From Klebsiella grimontii (GTDB lineage Bacteria > Pseudomonadota > Gammaproteobacteria > Enterobacterales > Enterobacteriaceae), in the NCBI RefSeq assembly GCF_900200035.1, contig NZ_FZTC01000017.1, positions 62,001-126,000 on the forward strand: DNA of 64,000 bases, given 5' to 3'. Position numbers and translations under genes: made by a program. Shown here in pieces: positions 1 through 7,665 of the stretch (within the stretch, counting starts at the first letter, position 1; each line of letters opens with the position of its first letter). Below the pieces are notes generated by a model that worked only from the letters and a program-made list of their open reading frames with translations, did no database searches and had not been told where the DNA came from.

Positions 1-107
1 GCAGAAAAATGTACAAACACATCTTTGCTACCGTTGTCCGGGGTGATGAAACCAAAGCCTTTCGACTCATTAAACCATTTTACTAAACCAGTCATTTTAT
101 TAGACAT
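1..107 (-). CDS. CspA-family cold-shock protein, 5' part only (cut by window edge)
   Basis: The first 35 codons of a cold-shock protein read leftward off the window edge, starting at the ATG complementary to 105-107. The start [20 protein letters not shown] and the continuation [14 protein letters not shown] contain both RNA-binding motifs of the family: RNP1 (KGFGFI) and RNP2 (VFVHF). The beginning is nearly the same as E. coli CspG/CspB, so this is probably a CspG- or CspB-like RNA chaperone that melts mRNA structure in the cold. It is divergent from a second csp gene at 775, an arrangement like the cspG-cspH and cspB-cspF pairs of E. coli. The 3' half lies outside the window. Confidence 0.92.
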   Translation of the reverse strand, partial: MSNKMTGLVKWFNESKGFGFITPDNGSKDVFVHFS

Positions 108-290
108 TGATAATACCTCAACATATCTGAGCCTTACGGCGAAAAAAGGTTTCGCACAGAATCTAATTAATAACGATAAGGAGACTCAAAAGGAAGAATT
201 ATCAACGGATAACACTTGAGATGAGGACTGCTTTACTAAACCGCTTTATTATGTCTGTGTACTTAACCGACCAATCATTAGTCACATACT
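108..290 (-). promoter_or_regulatory. Long 5' leader with cold box of the cold-shock gene
   Basis: Upstream of the csp start the minus strand carries the long untranslated leader typical of cold-inducible csp mRNAs. Near the inferred transcript 5' end, at about 222-268, it reads roughly GTACACAGACATAATAAAGC followed by GGTTTAGTAAAGCAGTCC. This parallels the cspA cold box (TGACGTACAGACCATTAAAG...). A -10-like TAATGA lies just upstream, at about 277-285. In this family the leader acts as a thermosensor and stabilises the mRNA after cold shock. The match was made by eye from memory of the cspA leader. Confidence 0.7.
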
Positions 291-774
291 TCACCGCGGA
301 TAGCAAGACTTATTTCAATTGATATTGCCGGGACGGAGACTAATACGGAAAGAGGGGGGAGTGATTCGCCAGCGCCTTGTTGATGGTTTAATGATAATAA
401 AATCCATTATTTCATTGGGTTAGCCAAGGTTTTGGCTATGGTGACGTGGATAAATCTGGAGGGATGTTCTTTTATTTTTCCGAACAGGCTCACGCGGCGG
501 TGAAGCTATATCATGAGTCGCAGCGCAATAAATTTAAGGCCATTTCTCATTATTTTATCCCCAGCGGGGCATCTGGACGGCTAAAATTTCATTTGCTTAT
601 TAATGGTATTTATGCATTAATGAAATTATTAATCCGAAAAAACGCATGAGCTTAAAAATTTTACCGGCCCGTTCTCATTACCAGGCGCTATCGCTGATAC
701 CCCCTTTCTTTTGAGTCCATACGTTTAATCCGACACGTTTTCTGTCAATTACCTGATGTGCAACTGGAGTCAGT
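291..774. other. Intergenic region between the divergent csp genes
   Basis: About 480 bases, AT-rich in its middle, with no convincing gene. A small perfect hairpin sits at 421-438 (TAGCCAA, loop GGTT, TTGGCTA), but no U-run follows. The region upstream of 775 has a usable ribosome site (CTGGAG, about 7 bases before the ATG) but no recognisable cold box. The short open frames here have no family features. Confidence 0.5.
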
Positions 775-996
775 ATGTCCTCAAGAATTAAAGGTCTGGT
801 CAAGTGGTATAATGAGTCAAAGGGATTTGGTTTCATTTCACCTCTCGATGGCAGTAAAGATATCTCGGTCCATTGCTCGGCGCTTCGTGGTGATAATTTT
901 AATACCCTGTTTGAAGGCCAGAAAGTTGAATATGCCATACTCCATAGAGATGACAAGGGCCCTGCTGCCACCCACGTCACCCTGTGCGATAAATAA
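775..996 (+). CDS. Diverged CspA-family cold-shock-like protein
   Basis: The product has 73 residues, the normal length for a single cold-shock domain. RNP1 is intact (KGFGFISP at residues 16-23), as is the usual end ([10 protein letters not shown] ... KGPAATHV). RNP2, normally VFVHF, is changed to ISVHC, so two of the surface phenylalanines that stack on RNA bases are lost. It faces away from the canonical csp gene at 1-107, as CspF and CspH do next to CspB and CspG. CspF and CspH are likewise diverged and not strongly cold-induced. It is probably a weak or specialised RNA binder. Start supported by CTGGAG upstream. Confidence 0.85.
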   Translation: MSSRIKGLVKWYNESKGFGFISPLDGSKDISVHCSALRGDNFNTLFEGQKVEYAILHRDDKGPAATHVTLCDK

Positions 997-1012
997 CGAT
1001 TTATAGCGTTAC

Positions 1013-1054
1013 GGCCGCGATAGCGAAAGCCGTGCTGGCGATATCGCGACGGCC
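1013..1054 (+). terminator. Hairpin downstream of the csp-like gene
   Basis: An imperfect inverted repeat (GGCCGCGATA against TATCGCGACGGCC, with a three-base bulge) lies 17 bases after the csp stop. No U-run follows, so termination is only a suggestion. Confidence 0.3.
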
Positions 1055-1230
1055 TGCCCCTGGATTATTCCTGCCTTATTCCATGCCCTGTCCCTGAGCA
1101 TAACGATCGTCGCGTCGCGTACGGTTTTTCTTATCCGGCGATGCGGCAGAAATGCGTTCAACGGATTCTGGAAGCGAGTACAATTCACCTGTTTTTAGTC
1201 TGTGTTTAAATCCGATGACAGGGGATGGTG

Positions 1231-1491
1231 ATGGTCAGACGCTTTTTGGTGTGTTTCTTCATGCTGTGCGCATGCTCAGCCTATGCCGCTAACGGCGGTA
1301 ATGGCGGCGACGGCGGGAATGGGGATAACTCGGATGGGGGCAATGGCTCTGATGGCAGCGCGACCGCGTCTGGGCGCGATGGTTGCCCCGGCGGAACGCA
1401 GCCTGACTCGTCCGGAAAATTTTATCTTCCGGATACAAAAGAGCCGTGCAATCCGGGCAGGCAGGATGCCATGAAAAGCGCGGGCCATTAG
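1231..1491 (+). CDS. Small glycine-rich exported protein, function unknown
   Basis: The product has about 86 residues. The start at 1231 is preferred because AGGGG lies six bases upstream; the ATG at 1225 would touch it. Residues 1-20 form a signal peptide (MVRRFLVCFFMLCACSAYA), possibly with a lipobox-like cysteine, followed by a run of roughly 30 residues made almost only of Gly, Asn, Asp and Ser in GGNGGDGGNG-like repeats. The end (CPGGTQPDSSGKFYLPDTKEPCNPG) has two cysteines that could form a disulfide. It therefore looks exported and disordered. I recognise no family. Stand-alone gene between csp and the RidA-like gene. Confidence 0.55.
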   Translation: MVRRFLVCFFMLCACSAYAANGGNGGDGGNGDNSDGGNGSDGSATASGRDGCPGGTQPDSSGKFYLPDTKEPCNPGRQDAMKSAGH

Positions 1492-1582
1492 CCAGCCGCT
1501 GTTTAGCGACTGGCTAATGAATGACGACAAGACCGCCGAACGAGTGAGGCAAGTCAGTTTCTTGTAAAATAAGGATATCGGT

Positions 1583-1960
1583 ATGAGTCAGATAGTACGA
1601 AAAAATTACCCTGAACTGGGCGAGGTCAAGGCTCCCTACGTTCATTCGGTTAAGCACGGAAACACGCTTTATATTTCTGGGCTCACCGCGTTCGGTACCC
1701 GAGCGCAGCACGACGGTATTGCCGCCCAGGCGGAGGAGATTTTTACCCAGATACGAACCGTTGCCCAGGCCGAAGGCATCGATTTTTCGTCTCTTATCAA
1801 AGTCACGATCTTTATCACTTCTTTTGATGAGCTCGACGAGCTGCGCAAAGTGCTTTACCGGAACTACGGCGATTGCTTACCCGCCAGCTCGCTCGTTGAA
1901 GTCAGCCGCCTGTTTTCTGCGGATCTCAAAATTGAAATTGAGGCGATATTCGGCCTGTGA
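1583..1960 (+). CDS. RidA/YjgF-family protein lacking the usual catalytic arginine
   Basis: This is a 125-residue Rid-fold protein. RidA proteins form trimers that hydrolyse reactive enamines and imines made by PLP enzymes. The family's features are present: YISGLTAFG near residue 32, AQAEEIFTQI, and the ending SSLVEVSRLF...KIEIEAIFGL. In active RidA the segment before VEV reads PARSCVEV and its arginine binds the substrate carboxylate. Here the segment is LPASSLVEV, with serine in that place, as in Rid subfamilies without imine deaminase activity. A metabolite-binding or other role is possible. Ribosome site AAGGAT upstream; followed by a separate oxidoreductase gene. Confidence 0.85.
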   Translation: MSQIVRKNYPELGEVKAPYVHSVKHGNTLYISGLTAFGTRAQHDGIAAQAEEIFTQIRTVAQAEGIDFSSLIKVTIFITSFDELDELRKVLYRNYGDCLPASSLVEVSRLFSADLKIEIEAIFGL

Positions 1961-2150
1961 GCCCGTGTTTATCGCCCGGGCCGCGGTCTGTGGCGTCGCG
2001 CAGACTCAATCAATTTATTTGAAGCATTCGGTTAAACAAACGATATTTATTCTCACCTGGTTATGCGTAGAGTAGAGGCATAACGCGGCAGACACGTTTC
2101 ATTATGCGCCACCTGCCGACGACCTCCCCGCCAACCAGGATACCCACGTC

Positions 2151-3179
2151 ATGAAAAAGATTGGCTTTTTGTCATTTGGTCACTGGACGCCGTCGCCGCA
2201 GTCCGGGACGCGCTCGGCCGCTGACGCGCTGCTGCAATCCATCGATCTGGCCGTTGCCGCCGAAGAACTGGGCGCGGATGGCGCCTATTTCAGGGTGCAC
2301 CATTTCGCCCGCCAGCTCAGTTCGCCATTTCCTCTACTGGCTGCGGTCGGGGCGAAAACCAAACGTATTGAAATAGGCACCGGCGTTATTGATATGCGCT
2401 ACGAAAATCCCCTTTATATGGCCGAGGATGCGGGCGCGGCAGATTTAATTTCCGGCGGCCGTTTACAGCTGGGTATCAGCCGCGGCTCGCCGGAGCAGGT
2501 GATCGACGGCTGGCGCTATTTTGGCTATGTTCCCGGAGAAGGCGAAAACGAGTCCGACATGGCGCGCCGCCATACCGAAGTGTTGCTGGACGCGCTGCGC
2601 GGAGAGGGGTTTGCGAAACCTAACCCGCAGCCCATGTTCCCCAATCCGCCGGGCCTGCTGCGGCTTGAGCCTTATTCTGCAGGGCTGCGCGAGCGAATCT
2701 GGTGGGGCGCCGGTTCGAATGCGACGGCAAGGTGGGCGGCAAAGCTGGGGATGAATCTGCAAAGTTCGACGCTGAAAGACGATGAAACCGGCGAACCGTT
2801 CCATATTCAGCAGGCGAAGCAGATCCGCGCCTATCGCGAGGCCTGGGCAGAAGCGGGCCATACGCGCACGCCTCGCGTTTCGGTCAGCCGCAGCATTTTC
2901 GCGCTGATGAACGATCGCGACCGGATGTATTTCGGTTCAGGCCGTGACGAGAGCGATTCGATAGGTTTCCTCGACGAGAAGACTCGCGCCATTTTTGGCC
3001 GCAGCTACGCCGCGGAGCCGGACAAGCTGGTCGAACAGCTGAAGCAGGACGAGGCGATTGCCGAAGCGGATACGCTGTTGCTGACGGTGCCGAACCAGCT
3101 GGGTGTGGAGTATAACGCCCACGTGATTGAGTCCATACTGAAGCACGTTGCGCCGGCAATGGGCTGGCGCGACGTCTAA
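2151..3179 (+). CDS. Luciferase-like (LLM) flavin-dependent monooxygenase
   Basis: The product has 342 residues and the TIM-barrel pattern of the bacterial-luciferase superfamily: an N-terminal strand (KIGFLSFGHW), AEELGADGAYFRVHH near residue 37, then TKRIEIGTGVIDMRYENP and GGRLQLGISRGSPEQV. Such enzymes use FMNH2 from a separate reductase to oxygenate small organic substrates. The substrate cannot be told from the sequence, and no flavin reductase gene is adjacent. It stands alone, convergent with the small gene at 3223. A perfect GC hairpin lies just after its stop. Confidence 0.85.
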   Translation: MKKIGFLSFGHWTPSPQSGTRSAADALLQSIDLAVAAEELGADGAYFRVHHFARQLSSPFPLLAAVGAKTKRIEIGTGVIDMRYENPLYMAEDAGAADLISGGRLQLGISRGSPEQVIDGWRYFGYVPGEGENESDMARRHTEVLLDALRGEGFAKPNPQPMFPNPPGLLRLEPYSAGLRERIWWGAGSNATARWAAKLGMNLQSSTLKDDETGEPFHIQQAKQIRAYREAWAEAGHTRTPRVSVSRSIFALMNDRDRMYFGSGRDESDSIGFLDEKTRAIFGRSYAAEPDKLVEQLKQDEAIAEADTLLLTVPNQLGVEYNAHVIESILKHVAPAMGWRDV

Positions 3180-3194
3180 ACCTGGGCTGAGCGA

Positions 3195-3214
3195 CGCCCC
3201 GCAGACGCGGGGCG
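3195..3214. terminator. GC-rich hairpin between convergent genes
   Basis: Perfect 8-bp stem CGCCCCGC / GCGGGGCG with loop AGAC, between two convergent stop codons. It could end transcription from both sides, although a U-run is missing on either strand. Confidence 0.5.
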
Positions 3215-3222
3215 AAAGGGGA

Positions 3223-3558
3223 TTACGCTGCGACCTTCGGCTGTAGCTGATAGATCCAGGCGGTCACGCGCTGACCGTCTTCGGTGGTAACGTCCACGGC
3301 AACGCGATCGTAGCCCTCTTCAAACGCATCCAGCATCGGCCAGTGGGCGCTAAGATTCGCGGACAGGAACAGATAGCCGTCGACCCGAGGCCCGTTGTTG
3401 TCGAGCACGATCCCCGGAAAATCCGCCGCCGCTCCCCAGCCGCGTTCATAAAACAGCCCCTTCACATAGCCGGGCTGCCACTCACCGCCAATGTTGTCCA
3501 TAATATGGGCATTCGAGTGGCCCGGACGCAGCGTGCCGTAGACAAATAAGCGTTCCAT
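3223..3558 (-). CDS. Gamma-glutamylcyclotransferase-like (AIG2/YtfP-type) protein
   Basis: The product has 111 residues. It begins MERLFVYGTLRPG, the strand and P-loop-like motif (YGTLR) that binds the gamma-glutamyl group in this fold. It keeps the acidic residue of the family in MLDAFEEGYDRV (about residues 75-86), a glutamate that acts as general acid/base in GGCT enzymes. The fold is well supported, but the true substrate of bacterial YtfP-type proteins is not settled. Monocistronic, convergent with the LLM monooxygenase. Confidence 0.85.
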   Translation of the reverse strand: MERLFVYGTLRPGHSNAHIMDNIGGEWQPGYVKGLFYERGWGAAADFPGIVLDNNGPRVDGYLFLSANLSAHWPMLDAFEEGYDRVAVDVTTEDGQRVTAWIYQLQPKVAA

Positions 3559-3665
3559 TATTCCTCATTCATTCAAGCGTTGAATGCCCGGACGGGCAGC
3601 GTAAGAGTAAAAATACGCAGTCAGTCCTGGGTTAGCAAGGCGCCCCGCGGGACGCCCGCTCTGCA

Positions 3666-4424
3666 TCAGGGCTCAGGCCCGAACATCTCCACCAGCTGCT
3701 TCTTATCGGGCATGCCGATCACCTGCTGGAGCTCGTTCTGTTCATTCATGTAATAGATAGCCGGCGTCGCGCTGGCGCCCAAATCATCCATCAGCTTTTG
3801 GTTATGCTGAAGAAGATTAAAGGTTTCGCGCGGCGTCACGCCGTCAAAGCGCGGGAGTTTTTTGCCGCCGGAGAGTTCATACTCTTGCCAGGCGGCTACC
3901 GGATCTTTGGCATTCAGGATTGCCGTGGCGTATTGGCCGCTTTTCGGGTTGAGAAAGGCAACCAGCAGGGTATTCAGCTGGACCTTACCGGCTTTTACCC
4001 ACGGCTGCGCCGCTGACCAGAACGACTTGCAGTAGGGGCAGAACGGATCGGCGAAGACAATCACTTTTCTGGCAGCGGAATCAGCGCCTTCCTTGAGCGG
4101 CCGGGCATCGTTCAGCTTCTTCCACATTTCGCGGCCTAACGGGGTATAGATCGCTTCTTTGAAGTACCCCTCGCTGAGGTTTTGCCCTTTATCATCGTAA
4201 AGATACCCGGAAATAACGTGCTTCCCGTCCGGCGTCAAAAACAGGGTAACGCCCATATCCTGATACTGACCGACCCAGCCTTTCACGCCGCCGGGGGAAT
4301 CTATCTCCTTAATAATTTTGATCCCTTGCTGTTCACCAAAATTTTTAACTATCTGGGGGATAGCCCCCTCGGCAAGCGCCAGGCCCGGCATCATCCAGGC
4401 CGCCAGCAGTAAAAAGTATTTCAT
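3666..4424 (-). CDS. dsbG: DsbG-like periplasmic thiol:disulfide isomerase/chaperone
   Basis: The product has 252 residues: a signal peptide (MKYFLLLAAWMMPGLALA), an N-terminal dimerisation domain, and a thioredoxin-like domain with the CPYC redox motif at about residues 129-132. The cis-proline loop (SATPAIYYM) and the DsbG-type stretch YQDMGVTLFLTPDGKHVISG are present. DsbG guards single cysteines from over-oxidation and is kept reduced by a DsbD-type membrane donor. It is the last gene of the scsABC operon, 45 bases after scsC, in the place where Salmonella has scsD. The neighbouring ScsB is therefore its likely electron donor. Start chosen at the second ATG of an ATGATG, better spaced from GAGGCG. 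Confidence 0.85.
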   Translation of the reverse strand: MKYFLLLAAWMMPGLALAEGAIPQIVKNFGEQQGIKIIKEIDSPGGVKGWVGQYQDMGVTLFLTPDGKHVISGYLYDDKGQNLSEGYFKEAIYTPLGREMWKKLNDARPLKEGADSAARKVIVFADPFCPYCKSFWSAAQPWVKAGKVQLNTLLVAFLNPKSGQYATAILNAKDPVAAWQEYELSGGKKLPRFDGVTPRETFNLLQHNQKLMDDLGASATPAIYYMNEQNELQQVIGMPDKKQLVEMFGPEP

Positions 4425-4468
4425 CATATCGCCTCGCAATGCAGGGGGATCGCTCCCCCTGACGTGGG

Positions 4469-5191
4469 TTACTGTTTTTTCAGCGCGTCGCCGATTGTGG
4501 CATCAAATTGCTCCCAGGGGATCCAGCCTGAGAGCATCTCATCGCCGATAAGCGTGGCTGGCGTTCCCTGAATGCCAAGCTTTTCGGCGACAGCAAAGCT
4601 GCGCTTAATCGTCTCCAGGCTTTGCGCATCCGGCTGAGCCACAATGACCCCCGCCTTCTTTTTCGCCTGCTCAATGCTGACACTGTCGTGATACCCCTTT
4701 TTCGCCATCAGGATAGGGTTAAATTTAACAAACTGTTCAGGGTGCGTGCGCCACAGGGTGAGCGCATCCCTGGCCGCGGTCATTGAGCTCTCGGAGCGCC
4801 AGGGCAGAAACTTAAAGATCACCGCAACGTCCGGGTATTTTTCCACAATTCTCTCCAGATAGGGGTCAAACTTTTTACAATACGGGCAGTTATGATCGGT
4901 AAAGACGACCAGCGTCAGCTTCGGATTTTGCGCGCCGATTCGCGGTGAGTTGGGGTCGTGAAAGATAAACTCGCCGTCCTGCGACAGTACCTGCTTTAGC
5001 GATTCCCGTCCGGCCTGGGCATTCTGCCGATCGAGTTTTTCGGCCGCGGCGATCAAAATTTCAGGATGGCCGATTAGCGTCTCCTGAACCAGTTCCTGCA
5101 CGCGGGCCTCCTGCGCCGGCGTAAGCGGCGAAGACGCCGCAGCCGTCAAAGATGCCGGGAGGAGAGCGAGGGTGAGCAGCGTTTTTTTCAT
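4469..5191 (-). CDS. scsC: ScsC, DsbA/C-like periplasmic thiol oxidoreductase
   Basis: The product has 240 residues: a signal peptide ending near TAAASS, a helical N-terminal region (residues 20-75), and a DsbA-like thioredoxin fold with CPYC at 102-105 (DHNCPYCKKF) and the cis-Pro loop GIQGTPATL. In Salmonella and Proteus, ScsC works with ScsB to protect or repair cysteines under copper stress. The N-terminal helical arm resembles the oligomerising arm described for Proteus ScsC, though its state here is unknown. The longer open frame upstream is ignored because MKKTLLTLALL is a clear signal peptide and the start lies 7 bases after the scsB stop. Confidence 0.88.
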   Translation of the reverse strand: MKKTLLTLALLPASLTAAASSPLTPAQEARVQELVQETLIGHPEILIAAAEKLDRQNAQAGRESLKQVLSQDGEFIFHDPNSPRIGAQNPKLTLVVFTDHNCPYCKKFDPYLERIVEKYPDVAVIFKFLPWRSESSMTAARDALTLWRTHPEQFVKFNPILMAKKGYHDSVSIEQAKKKAGVIVAQPDAQSLETIKRSFAVAEKLGIQGTPATLIGDEMLSGWIPWEQFDATIGDALKKQ

Positions 5192-5198
5192 CGTTAAT

Positions 5199-7223
5199 TT
5201 AACCTTTGGCACGATTGAGGGCCTTGAGGACGGTTTGTTTATCGAGCAGCGGCGGCAGCATTTCTCCCTGCGGCTGGCCCGGACCGTAGACCTGGTTGAA
5301 GGGAATGGCGTAGCGATTTCGGCTCTGCAGGAAACGGGCGATCGGCTCAGAAGGCTTGCTCCAGTCGCCGCGCAGCGCCACGACATCGGGCTGAGCCAGC
5401 GCGCGGATGATGGCGGGCTGATTTAACACCCGGAGTTCATTCACTTTGCACGTTACGCACCAGTCGGCGGAGATATCGATAAACACCCGTTTGCCTTCAG
5501 CCCGCGCGCTGCGGATGGCCTCCTCGCTAAGGGGCTGCCAGCGAATTTGCTGAGCGTTAGCCTGCGGCGACGAGACGGTGGAACCCTGCGCTAGCAGACC
5601 GCGAACCTGAAAGCCGCCATACGCCGCCAGGGCGATAACCACCAGCCAGAAGGCGGGAGCCGTTCGCTGATGGGCGACTAACAAGGCGATCAGGGCCGCC
5701 ACGGTGAGAGTCAACGTCATCACGACGCTGGAGGTCTCGCCGAGGTGAACGCCGAGCAGCGTCGTCAGCCAGAAGCTGGAAGCCAGCATCATGACGCCAA
5801 GCGCCATTTTCAGGCTGTTCATCCAGCGGCCAGGGCGGGGGAGCAGGGCGGCGGTTTGCGGGAACAGGGCGACGAACAGCCACGGCGCAGCCATCCCCAG
5901 CCCGAGCACCATGACAATCAGCCACAGCTCTTGAAGTGGGGCGGCAAGCGCGAAAGCGACCGCCGTGCCCAGGAAGGGGGCCGAGCAGGGCGTTGCCAGC
6001 AGAGTGGCAAAAACGCCCTCGCAGAAACTCCCCGCTATCCCGGCGCCGCCGGCGGTCGCCATCCGGCTAACGGCTGCCGAGGGAAGCAGCATCTCGACTA
6101 TCCCGAACAGATTCAGCGCGAAGAGAAAGGTGACGGCAACCATTACGCCGATAAACCAGGGATTCTGGAACTGGATCCCCCAGCCCAGCGAGGCGCCGGT
6201 GAGCTTGAGTATCATCACCATCAGCGCCAGCAGGGCAAACGAGGTCAGGATGCCCGCGCTGGTGGCCAGAAAGCGCAGCCGGACCCTGCCCCGATCGGCC
6301 CCGGCCTGCAGCACCGCGCTGAGCTTCATGCCCATCACCGGCAACACGCAGGGCATCAGGTTGAGGATGACGCCGCCGAGCAGCGCGAAAAGCACTATTT
6401 TCCCGAGACTAACCGTCGCCGTTGGCGCGAGATCGGCGCCAGTCGTAAGGTTTATCTGCTGCGCTTTTTCGCCATTTGTCAGCACCAACGACAGTGCTTT
6501 TCCCGCCAGCGTGGCGGGTATTTCTCCCCATTCATCGGTGACCGGCACCGTCACCTTGAGGCGGTCGCCCTCGGCGCGAATCTCCGGATCGCCGGCCACA
6601 ATCCCCCCGTCCATAGGGTCAAAATAGACCCCGGGATTTTTCCATTCGCCGGTCGTGGTCGCGGTGATGACCAACTGGCTACCGACCAGATGCGCGGCGA
6701 GATCGTTCGTCACCCCGTTATCCGCCGGGACAGCGCGCATGGCCCGGGCAAAGGCGTTCCGGAACTCGCCGTCCGCGGGCTGATTGAAATCGAGATGCAG
6801 CCGGTAGTCGGTCAGCAGACAGACGTTGCTGCAGGTCGACAGCGTAAGCGTGCCTTCCAGCACGTCTCCGGGGGCGGCGGCGATCGTCATCGGGATCGCC
6901 ACCCGGTCGTGGTAGCCCTGGGTCGTCAGGCCGGAAATCTTGAATCTTGACGGGGCAGGCCAGTACCACCGCGCCCGTTCGCCGTTGTTCCAGATTATTT
7001 GCGGGGCGACGCCGCCTTCACCCGGTGAGCGCCAGTAGGTTTTCCAGCCGGAAGCCAGCTCAATAGAGAGCAGTCCGTCGATCCGATCTTTGCCTTTTTC
7101 CGCCTGGAAGCGGATCCGGGCGTGGTCGTGTTGCGGGGATGTCAGCCATCCTGTGTCCGCCCCGTGGGCAACGCCCGCGCAGGTCAGTAACAGGAAGACG
7201 AAGCCCCTGAAGATATTCAGCAT
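5199..7223 (-). CDS. scsB: ScsB, DsbD-like transmembrane reductant conductor
   Basis: The product has 674 residues: a signal peptide (1-21), a periplasmic immunoglobulin-like part to about residue 270 (with CSNVC near residue 130), a block of about eight membrane helices bearing the two buried cysteines of the DsbD core (LNLMPCVLPVMG and LATPCSAPFLG), then a periplasmic thioredoxin domain with CVTC at 589-592. ScsB moves electrons from cytoplasmic thioredoxin to periplasmic partners. Those partners are probably ScsC and the DsbG-like protein of the same operon. In Salmonella the system is linked to copper tolerance. Confidence 0.9.
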   Translation of the reverse strand: MLNIFRGFVFLLLTCAGVAHGADTGWLTSPQHDHARIRFQAEKGKDRIDGLLSIELASGWKTYWRSPGEGGVAPQIIWNNGERARWYWPAPSRFKISGLTTQGYHDRVAIPMTIAAAPGDVLEGTLTLSTCSNVCLLTDYRLHLDFNQPADGEFRNAFARAMRAVPADNGVTNDLAAHLVGSQLVITATTTGEWKNPGVYFDPMDGGIVAGDPEIRAEGDRLKVTVPVTDEWGEIPATLAGKALSLVLTNGEKAQQINLTTGADLAPTATVSLGKIVLFALLGGVILNLMPCVLPVMGMKLSAVLQAGADRGRVRLRFLATSAGILTSFALLALMVMILKLTGASLGWGIQFQNPWFIGVMVAVTFLFALNLFGIVEMLLPSAAVSRMATAGGAGIAGSFCEGVFATLLATPCSAPFLGTAVAFALAAPLQELWLIVMVLGLGMAAPWLFVALFPQTAALLPRPGRWMNSLKMALGVMMLASSFWLTTLLGVHLGETSSVVMTLTLTVAALIALLVAHQRTAPAFWLVVIALAAYGGFQVRGLLAQGSTVSSPQANAQQIRWQPLSEEAIRSARAEGKRVFIDISADWCVTCKVNELRVLNQPAIIRALAQPDVVALRGDWSKPSEPIARFLQSRNRYAIPFNQVYGPGQPQGEMLPPLLDKQTVLKALNRAKG

Positions 7224-7269
7224 TTTTTTCTCCGTGAATTAAAAAACTAATCGTCTAAGAACGATTTTT

Positions 7270-7665
7270 TCACTCACGGAAAACGCAGTTTTTGAGATGT
7301 ATTCGCAGCGTGGGCGGACGAACGGGATCGTCCCGCAAAACCACCGGACGGCCCGCGGCGAGCAGCTGAAGCAGGGTAAGGAATAAAAGAACGGCCGGCA
7401 ATGCGCCATCGAAGAAAAGCGGCTGCGTGCAGAGCAAGGATTTGGCGCTCAGCTGGCAGGGCGAAGGCCCTTGCTCAGCCTCCTCTGAAGAGGGCTGCTG
7501 GGCCTGTGCGCTGAGAACGCTCTCCTGCGCCTGGGCGCTGGCGTCCGCCAAAAAATGGTGCAGATAGGCCGCCCGCTGAACAAGGCAGAATGCCATGACG
7601 AAGCAGGTCAGTATCAAAAACCATTTACCAGGGAGCCGACGGTTGCGCATAGGGTACCAGGACAT
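7270..7665 (-). CDS. scsA: ScsA-like small membrane-anchored protein
   Basis: The product has up to 131 residues (126 if it starts at the second Met, 7650). It has one N-terminal membrane segment (WFLILTCFVMAFCLV), a short periplasmic loop with two cysteines (SPCQLSAKSLLC) and a second hydrophobic segment (ALPAVLLFLTLLQLLAA). This matches the layout of Salmonella ScsA, which heads the suppressor-of-copper-sensitivity locus. Its biochemical role is not established; the conserved cysteine pair suggests a redox or peroxide-related function. It is 46 bases upstream of scsB in the same direction. The start is uncertain because neither ATG has a strong ribosome site. Confidence 0.7.
   Translation of the reverse strand: MSWYPMRNRRLPGKWFLILTCFVMAFCLVQRAAYLHHFLADASAQAQESVLSAQAQQPSSEEAEQGPSPCQLSAKSLLCTQPLFFDGALPAVLLFLTLLQLLAAGRPVVLRDDPVRPPTLRIHLKNCVFRE

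Noticed and set aside
446..649. 67-codon open frame on the + strand in the csp intergenic region
   Set aside because: No ribosome site, no family features and unusual composition; probably chance.
5745..6950. 401-codon open frame on the + strand
   Set aside because: It is antisense to scsB, with a Gln/Arg/His/Gly-rich low-complexity product typical of a shadow of a high-GC gene.
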